This document shows, in pieces, positions 1 to 9,614 of a stretch of 64,000 nt of DNA; within the stretch, counting starts at the first letter, position 1, and each line of letters opens with the position of its first letter. The stretch is from Sweltsa coloradensis. Taxonomy: Eukaryota > Arthropoda > Insecta > Plecoptera > Chloroperlidae. Below the pieces are notes generated by a model. It saw only the letters and a program-made list of their open reading frames with translations. It ran no database searches and was not told the DNA's origin. The DNA is taken from the NCBI GenBank assembly GCA_024449915.1, contig JAMZAV010000636.1:434001-498000 (forward strand). Direction: 5' to 3'. A program made the translations under genes and the position numbers.

Positions 1-1000
1 TATTGCCATGGCATTTCGAAAATTAATGAAATTTAATGTGCCGGCAAACTTCCGCGTATTTACAGCTGGCCGTGTAGCGACAAACCGCAGGCCCTGGCCA
101 CCTCAAAGAAATCGGCTTGATCATCGTGACCAACATAACCTAACTATTGATACTTGATTGATGGCCCACGTTCTGCTGTTCGATTTCGATAGCGAGATTT
201 TCCTTCGTTATTACGGTAATATACATCAAAATAACTAGTCTTGGCCTAGGCCTAGGGGGTACACACATAAATATCCTTAACACTGTTTTACCTTCTTTTA
301 CTCTTCCTAGAATGGTTACCGATTTCCAAGCTACGAACGAATCCCTAGGGGCCTACAGCTCTTTCAAAAAAACACCTCCGAAGAGGGACTAGGCCAAAGA
401 TGGGACTAGGCCCTACCAAAGATCGATAAGCCTACGGTAAGTTGTCAGTAGTAGGCCTAGCCCTAGTATTATTATTATTAGGCCTAATTGACAGACTAAA
501 TTTAAATATATAAAACACATATAAAACACTTCCAAAGGAAAAGTACTTTCGTTTGAAATAGCGACGTTAAAGGTTGAATTGTTTTTAATGGAAAAAAAAG
601 TTGGGGCATACCATCCGAAAGAGTACCGAGCTCCTAGGCTAGGGTCTAGGCCTAGCCTAGGCCTAGGCCTAGTATTCGCGGTTAAAACCTAACCAGGTAG
701 CAGCACGGTCGTATGCCAACATGGCCGTCCGAAGGCAGATAAAAACACGGTCTGCATAGGGAGCAAGTGTGTTTTTCATGCTTTAAAGCATAATATTTCA
801 TTGAAAGCGTCAGTTCTAGAAGTATTCCACTTTACAGTAGTTGGGTACGATGGGGTAGGACAATCACTTTATTTTGTAACCCTCAGCTGCAAAATAACTA
901 GCAAAATAAGGAATTTTATCTCGTAATTTGGAGACGTGTATTTTCAGTAATTTTAACTTGATGGCAATACCGCGAATTTATTATGATTATTGGCCTTTAA
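1..1000. other. mostly unique AT-rich sequence, no gene seen
   Basis: No reading frame of convincing length or recognised family is seen. The stretch has several GGCCTA-type palindromes (about 240-260, 385-470 and 630-672). At about 540-575 a short segment with the core TAGCGACGTTAAAGGTT recurs in inverted form near 7255-7375, so it is probably part of a dispersed repeat. Confidence 0.6.
631..672. repeat. CCTAGG/GGCCTA short palindromic repeat cluster
   Basis: Overlapping copies of CCTAGGC and GGCCTAG form a nearly self-complementary run. Single TAGGCCTA palindromes occur all over the window, and this is the densest cluster. No known element is assigned to it. Confidence 0.7.
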
Positions 1001-1002
1001 AA

Positions 1003-1183
1003 TAATAAATAAATAAATACATTTTATTTAGAGTCTGCCCACTCAGTTATATAACTGATTTTCAGTGGGGGACTTTAAATCAAAGCGACCAAGCCAACCC
1101 TGCAGGCCCCGACGCAATCGACGAGTGAGCGATAACCAACCAAAGATCGATATTTGTAATAGGAAATATAGCAATCAGTGGTA
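1003..1183 (-). mobile_element. 5'-truncated tRNA-Gly-type SINE, 3' part
   Basis: Reverse complement of the 3' half of the SINE at 6300-6735. It shares the stretch with GATTGCGTCGGGGCC, the hairpin CCCACT...AGTGGG enclosing CAGTTATATAACTG, and the terminal (ATTT)n tail. The head and first half are missing, as expected of 5'-truncated retroposition. The match ends near the ATACCACTGAT sequence at 1183. Confidence 0.8.
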
Positions 1184-1253
1184 TATACAGTGCTTACTTA
1201 GGCCTATATGATATGTAACATAATATTAGGCTATATCACAAATTATTTATTCT

Positions 1254-1271
1254 CCCCCCCCCCCCCCCCCC
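1254..1271. repeat. poly-C homopolymer (18)
   Basis: Uninterrupted run of C. Its length is likely to be unreliable in an assembly. Confidence 0.9.
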
Positions 1272-2304
1272 GGCCCAACGGAAGTAATTTTTTGCGGGTT
1301 CCTCGCGAATAAATTATCAAATTCGATTTGTTATTAAAATTTTGTGTTTCGTCACGCCATTGAAACCTTTTAAAACATTGTCTCACATTTAAAAAGGCCC
1401 CTCCCCTCAATGCGGCTAAAAATTTAAAGTTATAAGTTATCTTATATGGATGGCACCGGCCTTCACAAAACTTTATATATAGGCCTACTATTATTAATAC
1501 ACATAGTTAACTAATTATATTACGCCTAGTTAAGTCCTAGAATCGTTTTGTTGTTTTGGTTGGATTATGAATAATAAGAGCCCATAAATAATTAAGTCTA
1601 CGCATATTATTTGCTGTTCACAGCAGCAGGGTACAAATCTCTTGGCATATAAGAATAAAAAATCAAGGTAGGATAGTTTACATTCAATGCGCTGCACAAA
1701 TATAAAAACTATAATTATAGAAATATATTATTAAAAATAAATAATAATTACAAAAATTCCATATCATATCTACACCAATAATTATCAATTATACCATTAA
1801 AGAGACTTGCATAATATATACTATGGTTCACAGTATCTTTGGGCTTAGAATGTTGAACCAAAAGACGGTGCATATAGCTCGTAGCCCGCTTTGGCCCTGT
1901 AATCATTGTAATAAATTAATTACCATTATGGTTTATCGTTTATCGGTTGGTGGTATCCATGAAACTGATGAAAGTTGTGAAAAATGTGTCTCAAGGAATA
2001 GGAATAGAACTCCATCTAACCCACAGTATTGCACGGAATAATATACACATTCAGACTTTTTGTTTCATTACGCATCACAAAAATGTGTATTACTAATTTT
2101 ATGACCTTTCTTGCTTGCTAAATAATAAACATGATCAAGTAAATTCATTCTGGAGTTGACCGTGACGCTACAATATTGCATTGGTTTAACATTGAATGCC
2201 GCCATGCAGCCGCCCGGTATCTGCCTTGGAGCAGTTCTCCACTTGACCGCCAGATGTCAGCCACTTTGCTTTTAAACGCGAATACCTTGATGACATAAAT
2301 ATCG

Positions 2305-3399
2305 GGTACTTTTTCGGTTGGTATGGACCGGTTTTTTAACACTGTTTTTTTTTTTTGGTAATTATGCAGAATCACTCAGCGGACCAGAATTACTTTGGAA
2401 GGTAATTTAAATGATTGAGCGATGTTACTTACATAGTTTGTGGAGTGATTTATGTCGGCGCACGTTGATTTGAGTATGTTTTTTGGTCATTCGGAAGGTT
2501 TTTTGTGATTGACATGTTAATGTTTACGTTGTGAGAGAGTATTGTATGTCGACTGGGAGCGACGGCGAGGTGGGGGAATGACGTATCGCAGTGCTGGCAA
2601 CTAAATCCTTTGTATTTTATGGGATTGACTGGTTTTCCTGAGTTAGCTATTCATCGGAATGAGGTGTGTTTGTGTTTTTGTTGTTGGGTAGGCCTATGAG
2701 TTGGGGGCCAGGGGCAGAGCCCGGTGGGGGTTTGGGGGCAACGCCCCCCATTCAGTTGTGCATCAAATTTAATTTTGTATCTCATACTAGTTGATAGCAC
2801 TGGTTTAGGCTGGATTTTGAGTTCGAAGATGGCGACGTGTGGAGGCCGGTGGAGGTGATGGTGGATGTTTGTTAAGTGTTAGTGTATGTTTTTTTGTGTT
2901 TATTTTGTAAACACCCGGTGGGGGTTGGGGGCAACGCCCCCATTCAGTTGTGCATCAAATTTAATTTTGTATCTCATACTAGTTGATAGCACTGGTTTAG
3001 GCTGGATTTGAGTTCGAAGATGGCGACGTGTGGAGGCCGGTGGAGGTGATGGTGGATGTTTGTTAAGTGTTAGTGTATGTTTTTTGTGTGTTATTTTCTA
3101 AACACTTGTGTGTGCCTGTTTAAAAATCATTAAAAATTACTCTGTTGTGGTTGTTCTAGTGTTTATTCAACAAAAAACGAATAAAAAACATCGCTGAGTA
3201 ACCCTTCACTTTTACCTTTTTTTTCAATAAAAACAAAAGGATTTCCCCGTAGTTTTGTAACAAAAAGGATTTCGGGTGCGCTCTTATCGATTATATCCTA
3301 GAACTAGCGCGGCGCACTGTAGCCCTAGCCAGCGGAAAGTTCGGCTAACCTAACGCAAGTAGTTTTGTAAAACCGGTCCATACCAACCGAAAAAGTTCC
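2305..3399. mobile_element. non-autonomous DNA transposon with ~27-bp TIRs
   Basis: The left end GGTACTTTTTCGGTTGG and the reverse complement of the right end GGAACTTTTTCGGTTGG continue as matching inverted repeats through TATGGACCGGTTTT. The flanks AAATATCG (2297-2304) and TAATATCG (3400-3407) are a probable 8-bp target duplication with one mismatch. No transposase is present. The interior holds a 194-bp tandem duplication. A similar left end occurs alone near 6938. GG termini with an 8-bp duplication would suit a Merlin- or hAT-like origin, but I cannot assign a superfamily. Confidence 0.7.
2720..3107. repeat. tandem duplication, period 194 bp, two copies
   Basis: Two near-identical units start at the CCCGGTGGGGG motif (2720 and 2914). 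Each carries a G-rich then C-rich block (GGGGGCAACGCCCCC) that can fold on itself, followed by GAAGATGGCGACGTG. The duplication lies inside the TIR element at 2305-3399. Confidence 0.85.
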
Positions 3400-3508
3400 T
3401 AATATCGTAATAGCTAGGCCTAGGCCCTATCCCTAGGCCTATAGCCTTCAACAATCAAAAGCCTAGGCTACAACTATTTAGCATAGACCTACGTCCTCTA
3501 CTATTGGG

Positions 3509-3512
<4 letters not shown>

Positions 3513-3541
<29 letters not shown>
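3513..3541. repeat. poly-A homopolymer (about 29)
   Basis: Uninterrupted A run. It could mark the end of a decayed retroposon, but no body is recognised beside it. Confidence 0.9.
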
Positions 3542-3543
<2 letters not shown>

Positions 3544-3584
3544 GGGCAACCCAGTAGGGGCCTACGCACCGAGCGGTTTGTTAT

Positions 3585-3640
3585 CCTATAAATAAGTGGA
3601 GCGCACAGTGCTCGACCCGGCTTCACAGTTTCACAAGAGT
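3585..3640 (+). promoter_or_regulatory. possible core promoter (TATA-like plus initiator-like)
   Basis: TATAAATAAG at about 3588 is followed roughly 35 bp downstream by TTCACAGTTTCAC, which resembles an initiator. No downstream gene is recognisable, so this is only a weak pattern match. Confidence 0.15.
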
Positions 3641-4179
3641 GTGCTCTTGGGTGGCTTAGGCCGCGTTCCCACTAATTGGTTTAGTTATAAGGGGATAGGA
3701 AATACGTGTTAAATTGTTTACATTCTTACGACGGACCAAAAAGGCGTTCTGTTATTTATACGACGACCAATGAAAAGGAGTTACAAGTTTCATTATGACA
3801 GGCCACTGAAACATTACTAACCAATCAGGATATCGGATTTCTTATTACCATAACAACCAAATAACAATTTCTTAAGACTACCTAAACCAAAGTTATTTTT
3901 TTTTTTTTACTTTTATTAAACTCCAGAGAGTACAACACCAACTATGGCGTAACATAGGCAACATTACATCATAACAAAGTAGGCCTAGGCCCTACACAAG
4001 TAGTTACAATCAGTTAAACATTTCAGCTATGACAATGACAGGATAAATGATTAATAAAATTACAAGTTTACAAAGTAGGCCTACCTACATATTTATATAA
4101 TTACAATCAATTAAACATTTCAGACTATACCCTATTGTACTTTTTATACCTGATTCTAGACAAGACCCTTTGTGGCAAG

Positions 4180-4602
4180 TAGGAATGGGACGTTTAAACG
4201 TTTAGTGGACGGTTAGAGGCTATTAAATTCGCAAAACGTTTAGTAGTAGTAGTAGTATCACTTTTGGAGCCTACACAAACACGAGCTAACAGATTAGGCC
4301 GATAATTTTCTAAAAATGCTCAATTTTGGTGGAGGTGCCGGGTCCCAGGCTGTATTAAGACATCTTGTCTGTTATACATGGTGGAAGTGCCGGGTCATTT
4401 AATGCAAGAGTGAGAATAAAACCGTTGTTAATTATTCGTCGGCCGGTCATAAGTACAAAATTACGATTTTTGTTATTGAACCTAGGTCTCTGCCAACCTA
4501 AATTTGTAAAAAAAAAAATAGGGGTTGAACGTTTAAACGTTTAAACGCAATTAGTTCAAGGGGTTAAACGTTTACGAAATTAAACGCTTTTTCCCATCCC
4601 TA
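4180..4602. mobile_element. hAT-type miniature element (423 bp)
   Basis: Ends are TAGGAATGGG and CCCATCCCTA. Flanks GTGGCAAG (4172-4179) and GAGGCAAG (4603-4610) form an 8-bp target duplication with one mismatch, typical of hAT. The interior repeats the self-complementary motif CGTTTAAACG near both ends. There is no coding capacity. Confidence 0.8.
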
Positions 4603-4610
4603 GAGGCAAG

Positions 4611-5580
4611 ATCAGTAATGGAATGAGTCCTAGCTGGACATATAAAAACATGATACAGGTCGCAATCCCTAGCAAAGTGGGAGCATTTGCAGTCTGTCTA
4701 TATGAATGGAACTTTTTATCTAGGCAAAACAAATGGTGAAAACCGTGAGCTGCTACACGGGTTAGCACATGCCTGTTTTTGGCAAGAGGTTTTTTCCAAT
4801 CATCATTTTTGAACAGATCCATAGTAAAGAATTCAGGTCTAATTTCAAGGCGTTTTGACATGCAGTTATGAACGGACAGTACGAAAGGCATCTGAGTGGC
4901 TTAGGTTAAATGTAAACTGTAGGTTCAGCAACAAACAATGATTCATCTAGGCTACCACCTCAAGCGGGAACGAGTAAATTTACATAGAGAAAGGATCTTT
5001 TTCATACATAGGGTCTTAACCAATTCTAATTGTGTGAGATTGGCTTGAGAGAGGTAGGGCCATATGATTTTGATGCCGTAGGAAGCAATCGGGGAAATTT
5101 TAAGGTGGAAGAGTTTCATAGCACAAAAGATTGAGAGTGAGTATAATTTGGAGATAAGGTGCATGGCTTTTATGGCAGAGGAACATCTTGCTTTGATGTG
5201 GGGAGAGAAAGAAGTACCTTTATAATGGAGTAAGATACCCAGATATTTGAAAGAAGATACAAACTCGACTTTGTCAGTAGCCTACCATAGAAAAGCACAT
5301 CGCTTTTGGCTAACTTCCCCCCTTTTCTGAACTTAACAACTTTTGTTTTGTTGACATTTACTAGGCCTACTAAATGGTTGCTTTCACACCATGTTTTGAG
5401 TTTTAGTATTAGTGTATTGAAGCTGAGCGAGGTTATAGTGCGATGTCATCTGCGTACATTATCAAGTGAACGTCTTTGTTAAATTCGTCAAATATAGGCC
5501 TAGATTCTTTTATATCTGAACTAAATAGGTTGAACAAAAGTGGGCTGGAAGGGTCCCCTTGGAGGTATCATAACCAAAGT
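4611..5580 (-). pseudogene. LINE reverse transcriptase remnant
   Basis: On the minus strand, frame fragments read as the C-terminal half of a non-LTR reverse transcriptase. The catalytic YADD box is encoded at 5456-5445, within residues LIMYADD. Upstream of it lies a QGDPSSPLLFNLF-like turn around 5560-5500. Further downstream come SPIASYGIKIIWP and FTRSRLRW-type motifs (5110-4955), then a stretch ending in a histidine/cysteine pattern (about 4890-4640). Stops and frame changes interrupt it. The subfamily is not resolved; the order of motifs suits a Jockey/I-group LINE. The hAT miniature 4180-4602 lies just downstream. Confidence 0.65.
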
Positions 5581-5603
5581 TTTGTGAACGCGGCCTTACT
5601 GTT

Positions 5604-6068
5604 AGGTCTGTTCGTTGGACCTGCTCGACTTTGCTCTGAGATCACTTTAGAGTAGGTTGAATTTAGGCCACACCCACGCTCGAGGAAGTTAGATCACATT
5701 ACTTTTGTGTTTTGAGACGAAAGCATTTTGGGGCGAAAATCGACACTAATCTGCTCTAAAAAAAAATATATCAATCCAAAAAGAAAAATTTCGTTTTCGC
5801 ATTTATTGGCAAAATATTATTCACACTTCCAGCAAACGAGGAAGCCATTTTTATATTTTAAATAACACGCGCAATTCGCTATTAAATCGAACTTGCTCTA
5901 ACTTGCTCCTCCTTAAATGTCAGAGCACGAAAATCATGATCTTTCTGCTCTAGATCAAGTTGCTCGAGTCCAAAAAACGCAATTCGAGAAAGTGATCTCG
6001 TGAAACGAACGGCTATTTCGTTGTCCGAACAGATCTGAGCAGTTAGAGCAGGTCCAACGAACAGACCT
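5604..6068. mobile_element. miniature TIR element (465 bp) with 23-bp perfect TIRs
   Basis: The first 23 bases, beginning AGGTCTGTTCGTTGG, are exactly repeated in inverted form at 6046-6068. The interior contains several TTGCTC/GAGCAAG-type imperfect inverted copies (5890-6050). I found no convincing target-site duplication, so the superfamily is open. The short open frames inside have no recognisable protein. Confidence 0.75.
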
Positions 6069-6299
6069 CTAGACTTCGTCACATGACGGGGTCGCCCCGT
6101 GAGGTTCCCAATTATAATTAAAAACACCCATTGTAGGGCCTAGGCTTTACCTAGGGTTGTTAACGTGCTAGGTATATTATTATTATAATTATTATAAAGA
6201 TACCTCCTACATCTCGACCACCTTTCGTCCTTAACCAATCCAATTGTTTTTCTGTGTATGACTATATTTTAACCATTGTGTCTCCGAAATAGTTGTGCT

Positions 6300-6735
6300 G
6301 TGTGGCTCGTTGGTCTTGTTGTTAGCGTATCTGCTTCCAATGCAGAAGGTCCAGGGTTCGATTCCCGTCAAAGTCAGAAGTTTTTTAACTTCTGATTTGG
6401 ACTTAAGTCCATCAGTTTGTGTCTTAGGAGTTTGTAAACGGTGACTTTGGAGCCGTCCTTGCAACGAAGCACATAATAAATTCAGAGTTGTTCTGAATCG
6501 GCCTTGTTGATTCTGGCGTTGATTCGCGGGTGTTCGCACTGTCCATACCACTGATTGCTATATTTCCTATTTAAAATATCGATCTTTGGTTGGTTATCGC
6601 TCATTCGTCGATTGCGTCGGGGCCTACAGAGTAGGCTCAGTCGCTTTGATTTACTGTCAGTCTGTCCCCCACTGAAAATCAGTTATATAACTGAGTGGGT
6701 AGACTTTAAATCCAATTTATTTATTTATTTATGTA
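6300..6735 (+). mobile_element. full-length tRNA-Gly-derived SINE
   Basis: The head at about 6302-6374 is tRNA-like. It has an A box (GTTAGCGTATC region), a perfect anticodon stem TCTGC/GCAGA with loop TTCCAAT, and a B box GGTTCGATTCC, and resembles tRNA-Gly. A unique body follows (GGTGACTTTGGAGCC, then GATTGCGTCGGGGCC). The 3' end is a strong hairpin: CCCACT pairs with AGTGGG around the palindrome CAGTTATATAACTG. The tail is (ATTT)n. It is presumably transcribed by RNA polymerase III and mobilised by a LINE that recognises this 3' end. At least eight other partial copies occur in the window. Confidence 0.85.
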
Positions 6736-6937
6736 AAGGTTTCAAAACGTTTTGGCGAATGTAAGTTAGTAAGTAAGTATTTTATTCGTTGGACAAATAC
6801 ATTTATCAGTATAACTCAATTCTCTGTAAAGAGGGATAGTGTAATGAATAGTTCTAATTTTAATTCTAACTAATAATATTATTATCTAGGATGAATGTAC
6901 AAAAAATTAAATATAACTGAGCTAGGTCTCAAACTCT

Positions 6938-6985
6938 GGGCACTTTTTCGGTTGGTATTGGCCAACTTTTTAACACTGTTTTTTT
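6938..6985 (+). mobile_element. isolated left end of the 2305-type TIR element
   Basis: GGCACTTTTTCGGTTGG followed by TTTTTAACACTGTTTT matches the left terminus at 2305. No matching right terminus is found nearby, so this is a truncated relic. Confidence 0.55.
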
Positions 6986-7249
6986 TTCACTTAAAAACGA
7001 AGGAAAACCACTGTAAATTATTTCTATTTTATAATTGCAGTTGTATATAATTAAAAAATGCACTCCCAAGTTTCATTTCATGTTGTTTTATAAACAAAAG
7101 TAAGTTATAAGTAGCGACTTTGGTAGCGATGAGTGACGCGCCTTTTTTTGTATTCACTCACACTGACTCATTCACTCACTCACAGGTTTGTACTCACTGC
7201 TAGTAGACTAACAAAACATAATATAAAATCCTAAAAACAGAAAATACCT

Positions 7250-7385
7250 TCAAAACCTTTAACGTCGCTATTTTAAACAAAAAAACTTCAAAACATTTAA
7301 CGTCGCTATTTTAAAGCAAAGTCATTTCGTGCCAAAAGTCCTTTCTATTTAAAATAGTGCCGTTAAAGGTTTTGTAGGTGGAGTA
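7250..7385. repeat. short direct and inverted copies of a CTTTAACGTCGCTATTTTAAA motif
   Basis: Two direct copies (about 7255 and 7296) and one inverted copy (about 7345) of a ~28-bp motif, also present near 540-575. This is probably debris of a terminal-repeat element. Confidence 0.5.
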
Positions 7386-7600
7386 TTTGAAGTCGAAAAG
7401 GTTGGTATAAGTTTGGAAGGAGGCATCGCCTATCCAATATGGCCGTCAACCTAATGTGCGTGTCTTTATGTATAACCTGTGTAAATTACTAATAATAAAG
7501 CTACTACATTGTACATTTTCAGATCAGTTAATATCAATAAATCGTTCATAATTACTATTTCTATATTTGTTTCATATTTACAGTGGTTTTTCGTCATTTT

Positions 7601-7960
7601 TTGGATGAGCGAGCGAGCGACAAGATTCCATTTCACTACACTGGAGAAAAAAATCTGGAATGTTTTTTTTTTGTTCTTTTTTTTCCTTTTTTTTTGTGCG
7701 TTTGTCCACACGATTCCGGCTAAACCGATACTCCAATTGCGATGAAATTTTATGGAGGCCTTCAAAATCTCTGAACTGCCACGTTTTTTAGCGCAATCGA
7801 AAAATTAAATCGCAAATTTACGATTTTTTTCAATTTTTAAAAAATTTCTTCGATTTATAACACCTACATGCTTTATACGATTGTTACGATTTTTTCACAA
7901 ATTCTTAATTTTATGAATTAATATATTCCTGTGAAATTTGAGCGCAATCGACAAATTTGG
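7601..7960 (+). mobile_element. Helitron-like non-autonomous element, 5' part
   Basis: Begins TTGGATGAGCGAGCG, the same 5' terminus as the elements at 8633-9397 and 54233-54988. An A/T-rich spacer and a copy of the interior seen inverted at 8830-9340 follow. The hairpin 3' terminus is absent, so the copy is truncated. It faces the complete minus-strand copy, giving a ~1.8-kb imperfect palindrome. Confidence 0.6.
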
Positions 7961-8013
7961 GCACAGTTTCAAGACACGATGTAAAAACTGGGCATTTTAG
8001 ATTGGTAGGCCTA

Positions 8014-8540
8014 CTCTAGTATCCCCCCAAAATACAAAAATTTGTAAAAAACGGCAGCCAAGCTCTCCTTCCAAAGTCTTCGGCTGTGAATGCTGTGAGA
8101 TATAGAAGTTGAGCCAAGCATTTCATTCTTTCTCCCTAGTTTAGCATTGAAAAGAAGTAAAAACATTTGCCCTGTTGACGAGCGCCAAGCCAACCATCTT
8201 CGTGGTAAAAAAAGTAAAAATTTTAAACCCAAAATCATAAAAAAATTACTTGGCCATTGACTATTTAGTTAGAGTCCTCGTACCAAAATCAATAGCCACT
8301 TTAATTTTTTATGATTTAGAGTTTAAAATTTTAACTTTTTTTACCACGAAAATGGTTGGCTTGGCGCTCGTCAACAGGCGAAATAATCTTACTTCTTTTC
8401 AATGCGAAACTAGGGAGAAAGAATGAAATGCTTGGCTCAACTTCTATATCTCATAGCATTCACAGCCGAAGACTTTGTAAGGAGAGCTTGGCTGCCGTTT
8501 TTTTTTTTACAAATTTTTGTATTTTGGGTGGGATATCACA
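8014..8540. repeat. fold-back element, ~225-bp inverted arms
   Basis: The sequence at about 8015-8240 is repeated in inverted form at about 8312-8540 around a ~70-bp centre. Matching landmarks are GGCAGCCAAGCTCTCCTT against AGGAGAGCTTGGCTGCC and GACGAGCGCCAAGCCAACC against its complement. Open frames within the arms mirror each other and are not genes. Confidence 0.8.
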
Positions 8541-8632
8541 TCTTTTTGTTGTTTGTATCATATCAAGGCGTGAAATACGTGTTAAGGTGAATGCAGTGCC
8601 TTTTAAAACAGATTGTCTAGAAACAGAAGCTA

Positions 8633-9397
8633 CTAGGAAAACGCTTAAGTCCGCCCGCGTTGTTGGATGAGCGTAATTGGTGCATTGAGCTGCCATGTGT
8701 TATGCGGATTTTCTGTTGTTCTGTGAAAAAATCATTACTAAGTTGGAAGATATTTTAAAATTAAATTAAATTAAATTAAAAATTAACTTAAATTTTAATT
8801 TTTTTTTATTAATCGTAATTTAAAAAAAGGAAAAAATCGTAATATTGAAATTTTCATAAGAAATAATTATTCGATTGCGCACAAATTTTACACGAATATA
8901 TTAATTCATAAAATTAAGGTTATGTAAAAAAATCATTACAATCGGATAAAGAATGTAGGTGTTATAAGCTGGAGAAATTTTAAAAATTGAAAAAAGTCGT
9001 AAAATTGCGATTTTCGTAAAAAATAGTTTTTTGATAACGCTCAAATTTCACATGAATATATCAATTCATGAAACTAAGATTCTGTGAAAAAATCATTACA
9101 ATCGGACAAAGCATGTAGGTGTTGTAAGTCGAAGAAAGTCAAAAAAAAATGAAAAAAATCGAAAAATTGCGATTTTCATGAGAAATAATTTTTCGATTGT
9201 GCTACAAAACGTGGCAGTTCTAAGTTCAGAGATTTCAAAGACCTCCAGAAAATTTCATCGCAATTGGAGTATCGGTTTAGCTGGAATCGTGTTCACAAAC
9301 AGCCAAAAAATACAAAAAAAAAAGAAAAAAACATTCCGGATTTTTTTCTCCAGTGTAGTAAAATGAAATCTTAGCTTCGCTCGCTACGCTCATCCAA
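8633..9397 (-). mobile_element. Helitron/Helentron-like non-autonomous element
   Basis: Read on the minus strand it starts TTGGATGAGCG (9397) and ends with a subterminal hairpin and CTAG (8633), followed by host T. The 3' hairpin pairs AACGC with GCGTT and lies just before TTCCTAG. A GCTCATCCA copy upstream of it is inverted relative to the 5' start. The interior has two to three imperfect tandem units of about 150 bp (around 8860-9140). There is no Rep/helicase gene, so it is non-autonomous. The assignment rests on architecture and on identical ends in other copies here. Confidence 0.6.
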
Positions 9398-9614
9398 CCA
9401 TCTTTTGTTTTTATTTACAATCTGTAGTTGGCAATATACAATGTTTTTATTAAATGTCCTATGATTAAAGTCGTCTTGGGTGTTTGTGTGAATGATTTGT
9501 TGGCCGGAATATAACACATGACGCATAATTTTAATCAGCAATTAAAATATTAAAATTTTATTAAATACGACCTAAAGTTTTTCCCAAAGTTACGAGTGGT
9601 AGGGAACAGTGAGG

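Noticed and set aside
1823..2041. 72-residue frame with a CNHCNK and CEKC pattern
   Set aside because: Cysteine spacing hints at a zinc-binding fold but there is no splice context, no second match and composition is as in the flanks.
4320..4400. TGGTGGAAGTGCCGGGTC after TTATACA, like an LTR end and primer-binding site
   Set aside because: No second LTR, no coding region, and the sequence lies inside the hAT miniature 4180-4602.
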